A DNA stretch of 64,000 nucleotides from Alteromonadaceae bacterium (GTDB lineage Bacteria; Pseudomonadota; Gammaproteobacteria; Enterobacterales; Alteromonadaceae). Location: the NCBI GenBank assembly GCA_014872785.1, contig WKFJ01000012.1:1-64000 (forward strand), written 5' to 3'. Each line of letters begins with the position of its first letter. The first letter of the stretch is position 1. Under the pieces are notes generated by a model that was not told the DNA's origin, did no database searches, and was given only the letters and a program-made list of their open reading frames with translations. The translations under genes were made by a program, and so were the position numbers. This document shows, piece by piece, positions 59,810 through 64,000 of this stretch.

Positions 59810-60529
59810 ATGGAATTTACCGACATCATGGCCAAACGCCGAAGTATCAGAGCATTTAAAAGCGACCCGGTCGATGATGCTATTTTAGATGAACTACTGA
59901 CCCTAAGTTTGGAATCTCCCAGCAGCTCTAATTCGCAGCCATATAAAATTGCAGTAGCTAAAGGCGATGTTGCCAAGCAACTCGGTGCCGAGCTTGAAGA
60001 CAAGTTCTGGCGTTCAAATGAAATCAATAAGCAGCCGCTACCTAAAAAGTTACTCTCAGCAATGACCAGCGATGCACTTCCGGATAGTGATTTTAAACCT
60101 ATTCTTGGCAAGTACCCGGGGGTATTCCAAGAGCGACGTGTCGCAACGGGTATGGGTCTTTACGAAGTTCTTGGTATAGGGCGCAAAGACCGCAAAGCGC
60201 GCGATGAATACATGGCCAAAAACTTCACGTTTTTTAATGCCCCCGTCGCCTTGTTCTTTTTTGTCGACCCTCGTATGAAACACACAGCACTAGTAGATGC
60301 CGGTATTTTTATGCAATCACTGATGATGGCAGCAACTGATAAAGGTCTGGGAACCTGCGCTCAAGGGGCACTTGGAATTTGGCGTAAGCCCCTTGATAAA
60401 CACTTTAAAATCCCCCATGAATACAAACTGGTATGCGGAATGGCGCTTGGTTACCCTGCAGATGACAAAGTTAATCAGTATCGACCTGAAAAACTGTCGT
60501 TATCTGACCTTTTGATGCCGAGCAAATAA
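59810..60529 (+). CDS. Nitroreductase family protein (FMN-dependent)
   Basis: The protein has 239 residues from ATG 59810, since the family begins MEFTDIMAKRRSIRAFKSDPV. Nitroreductase features are the FMN-binding AKRRSIRAF, ESPSSSNSQPYKIAV, and the C-terminal GLGTCAQGALGIWRK and GMALGYPADD segments. It reduces nitro-compounds or quinones with NAD(P)H; the physiological substrate is unknown. It is divergent from epmC, and a conserved unknown gene follows after 20 bases. Confidence 0.9.
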   Translation: MEFTDIMAKRRSIRAFKSDPVDDAILDELLTLSLESPSSSNSQPYKIAVAKGDVAKQLGAELEDKFWRSNEINKQPLPKKLLSAMTSDALPDSDFKPILGKYPGVFQERRVATGMGLYEVLGIGRKDRKARDEYMAKNFTFFNAPVALFFFVDPRMKHTALVDAGIFMQSLMMAATDKGLGTCAQGALGIWRKPLDKHFKIPHEYKLVCGMALGYPADDKVNQYRPEKLSLSDLLMPSK

Positions 60530-60549
60530 TTGGAGCAATACAACTCAAT

Positions 60550-61245
60550 ATGAGTACGCATGTAGATAATATAATTAGGTACCTCAACGAATCAGGTGCC
60601 CTTTTTAAAGAAATTCAGGAAAGGCAGTTAGGCGATAAGCTCATTGCATTGCGTGAATGGCAGTGTAAGCGACTGATTGCCAGCCACAAAGAAACCTACG
60701 AAACCAGCCAATATAGACCTGCAATCGAGTTTTTTGTCGCTGAGCTATACGGTCCCAAAGATTTCACTAGTCGCGATGAGGATATCGCCAAAGTCGTGCC
60801 TAAAATGCAAAAGTGGCTACCCACTGAAGCGCTTGAATCGTTAGAAGTGGCGATTCACTTAAATGCCTTGTCTCAAGAGTTAGATGTTGCCTTGCTTGAG
60901 AATTTGCCGGATACGCCAATTACCCGTGAAAGTTATGCTCAAGCCTATGCAAACTGTCAAAATCAAGAGCTGCGCCAACTGCAAATAGATTACATTGAGA
61001 AGTTAGGTTTGGACTTGGCTGATGTAGTTAAAATTCCAGGGATTGGCATGATATTGCGAATGGCACGCACCCCGGCGAAGCTTGCTGGGCTGGAAACCTT
61101 GCAAACCTTTTTAGAAGACGGCTTTGATGCATTCAAGAAGATAGGTCAAATTGAAGATTTCATTTTACCAATGGTCTCTTTAGAACGTGACGTAATGAAT
61201 GCCCTATTTGCCGGGGAAACCGAGGTGTTACCTGAGGTAAATTAG
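60550..61245 (+). CDS. Conserved protein of unknown function (FFxxxLYGPKD-type)
   Basis: The 231-residue protein is helical and soluble. It contains IEFFVAELYGPKDFTSRDEDIAKVVPKMQKWLP, a segment I have seen in uncharacterised proteobacterial proteins, but I cannot give a family name. It has no signal peptide. It lies 20 bases after the nitroreductase gene, so the two may be co-transcribed. The 226 bases after it, to 61471, hold no gene and probably the DUF2760 promoter. Confidence 0.65.
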   Translation: MSTHVDNIIRYLNESGALFKEIQERQLGDKLIALREWQCKRLIASHKETYETSQYRPAIEFFVAELYGPKDFTSRDEDIAKVVPKMQKWLPTEALESLEVAIHLNALSQELDVALLENLPDTPITRESYAQAYANCQNQELRQLQIDYIEKLGLDLADVVKIPGIGMILRMARTPAKLAGLETLQTFLEDGFDAFKKIGQIEDFILPMVSLERDVMNALFAGETEVLPEVN

Positions 61246-61471
61246 CCTCTAATTTGTAAACCAAAGTTTGGATTACTGTTAATAAGCCTTTAAATCGACA
61301 GATTTTCGCTGGTCTGCTGACTTTTCCAGCACTTTTTGAGTGTTTCTGAACCAAATATCTGCTAAATTCCGCCGCTTGAAAGCATGCTTACAGCGGCTTT
61401 GTTTTTTTACGTGGCAGCCATTGTCACCAATCCTTCTGTTCAAAGAGAACAGCGCAATTTCGGAGTAAATA

Positions 61472-62002
61472 ATGGAACAAAATTTTTCTTTCTTCACCCG
61501 TTTATCTATGGCTATCAAAATGATTTTCAGTGGTAGTTACACGCAAGAGCTATTTATCAATATGGCACCTAAAGTGGAGGAGCCAGAAGAAGTTGAGCAA
61601 CCAGAAATAGCATTGCAAGAGAACAGCACCGATTCAGCGATGCAGCTATTGGCGGTTTTACAAAAAGAAGGCCGTCTGATCGACTTTATCAACGAAGATA
61701 TTAACGCTTTTGCTGACGAACAAGTCGCTGCTGCCGCTAGAGTTGTGCATCAAGGTGTAAAAAAGAGCTTATCCGAACACGTGACATTTCAACCAGTTGC
61801 CAGCGTAACTGAAGGCGACGCTGTCAGTTTAGCAGCAGATTACGACCGCAATGCCTATCGCCTTAGCGGTAACATTAGCGGTAGCGCACCTTACAATGGT
61901 ACATTGATACACAAAGGCTGGAAGGTAGAAAGCCTGAGCTTACCAGCTGTGGCAGAAGGAACCGATCTTTCTGTAGTTGCCCCGGCAGAGGTAGAACTCT
62001 AA
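61472..62002 (+). CDS. DUF2760 protein, partner of Hsp70-family genes
   Basis: The 176-residue protein matches DUF2760: DSAMQLLAVLQKEGRLIDFINEDINAFADEQVAAAARVVHQG, followed by EHVTFQPV and a C-terminal RLSGNISGSAPYNGTLIHKGWKVESLSLP. It has an N-terminal hydrophobic helix (FFTRLSMAIKMIFSG). Function unknown. Its stop overlaps the Hsp70 start by one base (TAATG), showing coupled translation, and DUF2760 genes typically sit with such Hsp70 pairs. Confidence 0.88.
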   Translation: MEQNFSFFTRLSMAIKMIFSGSYTQELFINMAPKVEEPEEVEQPEIALQENSTDSAMQLLAVLQKEGRLIDFINEDINAFADEQVAAAARVVHQGVKKSLSEHVTFQPVASVTEGDAVSLAADYDRNAYRLSGNISGSAPYNGTLIHKGWKVESLSLPAVAEGTDLSVVAPAEVEL

Positions 62003-63837
62003 TGGAAGAGCAAATACAAGCAAAATATGCCATAGGTATCGACTTAGGTACCACACACTGCGTACTGTCTTACACTGATTTACAAACCGAGGATGACACG
62101 CCTGAGCAACAGGTTTTCGCGATTCCGCAACTGGTCGCTGCTGGTCAAGTCGAAGCGCGTGAAGCCTTGCCCTCTTTCGCTTTTTTCCCGCACGAAGCGC
62201 AATTTGATCATCAACAGCTGCCATTACCTTGGTCGCAAAGCCACAACTTAATAGGCAGCTTCGCACGGGATCTCGGCGCAAAAACACCTGATCGCGTCAT
62301 TAGTAGTGCCAAAAGCTGGTTGTGTCACGGCGAAATTGATAGGCGTGGTGCTATTTTACCTCTAGAAGCGCCAGAAGATGTATCAAAGCGATCGCCATAT
62401 GAAATATCTCGTTTCTTTTTAGAACATTTAAAGAATGCCTGGGACAATCAATACCCAGAAGCACCGATTGCACAGCAGCAACTGGTTATTACCGTTCCGG
62501 CATCATTTGATCCCGCTGCGAGAGAGTTAACAGTCGACGCCGCGCGTGACGCGGGTTTACATCAAGCAACGCTTTTAGAAGAACCACAAGCGGCATTGTA
62601 CAGTTGGATTGCTCAGTCAGGTGAACAATGGCGCGAACAAGTCAATGTTGGTGACGTAATTTTGGTGGTTGATATTGGCGGCGGTACTACTGACTTGTCA
62701 TTGATTGCAGTGACTGAAGAAGACGGCTCATTGCAGTTAAATCGTGTCGCGGTCGGCGATCATATTTTGCTAGGCGGCGACAATATGGATATCACACTTG
62801 CGCATGTAGTGGCACAAAAGCTCGCCCAGCAAGGCCAGCGCCTACAACCTTGGCAAATTAGCGGACTGGCGCACGCCTGCCGCCACGCCAAAGAAACTCT
62901 CTTAGCGGAAAACGACACACAATCGGTGCCGCTTGTTGTGCCGAGCCGAGGTTCAAGTTTGATGGGTGGCAGTTTACGTGCCGAATTGACACGGGAAGAA
63001 GTCAATAACGTGCTCATCGACGGTTTTTTCCCGCAAGTAGATGTGCATGCTCAAGTCCAACGAAGAGCGAGAGCTGCACTTTCTACGGTGAGTTTGCCGT
63101 ACGAGCAAGACCCTGCCATTACTCGTCATTTGGCGTCGTTCCTAACTAAGCAAAAATTTGCTACGCAAAACTTACAAGGAACTGAGCAGCCACACGACGC
63201 GAATTTCCTGCATCCCACGGCCATCCTGTTTAACGGCGGTGTTGCTAAAGCAGGCAATGTAATTGCGAGAATTACTGATACGGTTAACCAATGGCTTGCT
63301 AACGACAATGCATCACCGATCAAGTCATTGGAAGGCATTGATGTCGATCAGGCCGTTGCCAAGGGTGCAAGCTATTATGCCCAAGTTCGCATTGGTAATG
63401 GCGTACGCATTCGAGGCGGAACTGCGGCGGCGTATTACGTTGGAATTGAAAGTGCAATGCCCGCTATTCCGGGATTAGCGCCACCAATGGAAGCTTTGTG
63501 TTTGGCTCCCTTTGGCATGGAAGAAGGCACCCAAGCGCAGTTACCAGCCCAAACGTTTGCGCTGACTGTTGGCGAGCCAGTCAGGTTCAAATTCTACGAA
63601 TCAAAAGTCCGACGCGACGATGTATCTGGTGTACGTCTTGATTACTGGCAAGATGAAGAATTGTCTGAATTACCAGAAATTGAAGTCACTTTGCATTCTG
63701 AGCATCACCAGGCAGGTCAAACGGTTAATGTGCAACTGCAAGCGGCTATAAATGAGCTAGGAACATTAGTGCTTAATGCTATTGAACAAGGCGGTTCGGG
63801 CAATTGGCATGTGCAATTTGAAACCCGAGCTCATTAA
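62002..63837 (+). CDS. Hsp70-family protein (non-DnaK type)
   Basis: The 611-residue protein has an Hsp70-like ATPase domain with phosphate-1 motif (AIGIDLGTTHCVLSY), EEPQAALYSW and phosphate-2 motif (VVDIGGGTTDLSLI), and a C-terminal beta-rich region (LPAQTFALTVGEPVRFKFYES...) resembling a substrate-binding sandwich. It lacks the usual C-terminal helical lid and EEVD end of DnaK. It is probably a chaperone-like ATPase of a dedicated system with DUF2760 and the next Hsp70. Confidence 0.9.
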   Translation: MEEQIQAKYAIGIDLGTTHCVLSYTDLQTEDDTPEQQVFAIPQLVAAGQVEAREALPSFAFFPHEAQFDHQQLPLPWSQSHNLIGSFARDLGAKTPDRVISSAKSWLCHGEIDRRGAILPLEAPEDVSKRSPYEISRFFLEHLKNAWDNQYPEAPIAQQQLVITVPASFDPAARELTVDAARDAGLHQATLLEEPQAALYSWIAQSGEQWREQVNVGDVILVVDIGGGTTDLSLIAVTEEDGSLQLNRVAVGDHILLGGDNMDITLAHVVAQKLAQQGQRLQPWQISGLAHACRHAKETLLAENDTQSVPLVVPSRGSSLMGGSLRAELTREEVNNVLIDGFFPQVDVHAQVQRRARAALSTVSLPYEQDPAITRHLASFLTKQKFATQNLQGTEQPHDANFLHPTAILFNGGVAKAGNVIARITDTVNQWLANDNASPIKSLEGIDVDQAVAKGASYYAQVRIGNGVRIRGGTAAAYYVGIESAMPAIPGLAPPMEALCLAPFGMEEGTQAQLPAQTFALTVGEPVRFKFYESKVRRDDVSGVRLDYWQDEELSELPEIEVTLHSEHHQAGQTVNVQLQAAINELGTLVLNAIEQGGSGNWHVQFETRAH

Positions 63838-63870
63838 AACGCTTCCAAAACCCCAAATACAATGCATAAA

Positions 63871-63905
63871 TAGGGCAACCCTTGAGCTTAAGGATGTTTG
63901 CCCTA
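63871..63905 (+). terminator. Hairpin between the two Hsp70 genes
   Basis: TAGGGCAA (63871-63878) pairs with TTGCCCTA (63898-63905), with an inner CCTT/AAGG stem (63880-63883, 63890-63893). ATATCTTTTTAA follows. It could be a partial terminator or a processing stem in a joint transcript. Confidence 0.45.
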
Positions 63906-63945
63906 ATATCTTTTTAAGACCGAAAAAACGCGACAACCTGATCTT

Positions 63946-64000
63946 ATGAATACTGTTATTGGCATCGATTTAGGAACGACTAATATTGTTGTTAGCTATG
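63946..64000 (+). CDS. Second Hsp70-family protein (5' end only)
   Basis: From the ATG at 63946 the frame reads MNTVIGIDLGTTNIVVSY, the phosphate-1 motif that opens Hsp70 ATPases, and then leaves the window. It lies 108 bases after the first Hsp70 gene and completes a DUF2760-Hsp70-Hsp70 set. Nothing more can be said of its C-terminus. Confidence 0.8.
   Translation, partial: MNTVIGIDLGTTNIVVSY

Noticed and set aside
59674..60111. Upstream extension of the epmC open frame
   Set aside because: It runs antisense through the nitroreductase gene, is Ser/Leu-rich without a domain, and the EpmC family begins near 59673.

Overview
The window is a chromosomal segment of a marine gammaproteobacterium, most likely in Alteromonadales (Alteromonas/Glaciecola/Paraglaciecola-like). 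This rests on gene content and order: mutS-pncC-recA, recX-alaS-csrA-tRNA-Ser-tRNA-Arg, leuABCD with a leader peptide, exeA/gspB, cca, srmB-rdgB-hemW and epmC. No rRNA, CRISPR array, prophage or insertion sequence is visible.

Layout. 1-5.9 kb: an archaic (Csu-type) chaperone-usher pilus locus with at least three tandem SCPU-type pilins (the first cut by the window edge), chaperone, usher and tip subunit. 6.0-6.8 kb: an orphan periplasmic solute-binding protein. 7.0-11.3 kb: a 70-bp tandem repeat, tRNA-Arg(ACG), tRNA-Ser(GCT), csrA, alaS and recX, all reading leftward. alaS carries an in-frame amber codon at position 209. 11.4-14.3 kb: a COG3146-type acyltransferase-like protein, a DUF938 methyltransferase, a WbuC-type cupin and a peptide deformylase. 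14.3-19.1 kb: a methionine block in which metA and a two-gene, split metH sit behind three adjacent MetJ boxes. 19.2-21.7 kb: a Tat-type aldo/keto reductase with an altered active site, a membrane protein and a MOSC protein. 21.8-26.9 kb: recA behind two LexA boxes, an RmlD-like protein, pncC and divergent mutS.

26.9-36.4 kb: a CheY-like receiver, pyrG, eno, an unknown protein, then leuL-leuABCD with a readable transcription attenuator. 36.5-47.4 kb: a degenerate HD-GYP protein, a PQQ-type sugar dehydrogenase, a DUF4112 protein plus a 59-residue ORF, a TonB-dependent receptor beside a YfiR-domain histidine kinase, a DedA-like protein, and a GspB/ExeA pair. 47.8-52.1 kb: housekeeping genes cca, srmB, rdgB and hemW. 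52.2-53.5 kb: a small accessory locus encoding a double-glycine-leader peptide and two small membrane proteins. 53.7-56.3 kb: a FIST protein coupled to a histidine kinase. 56.6-61.2 kb: a YtrA-type GntR regulator with a membrane protein, an ATP-NAD kinase family protein, epmC, a nitroreductase and a conserved unknown. 61.5-64 kb: DUF2760 followed by two Hsp70-family genes, the second cut by the window edge.

Items most worth a second look are the amber codon in alaS, the split methionine synthase, the GG-leader peptide locus, the DUF2760-Hsp70-Hsp70 cassette, the leu attenuator, the YfiR-kinase and FIST-kinase signalling pairs, and a DUF3391-like N-terminus shared by the GspB-like and HD-GYP proteins. 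All assignments come from reading the sequence and recognising motifs. No database search was run.
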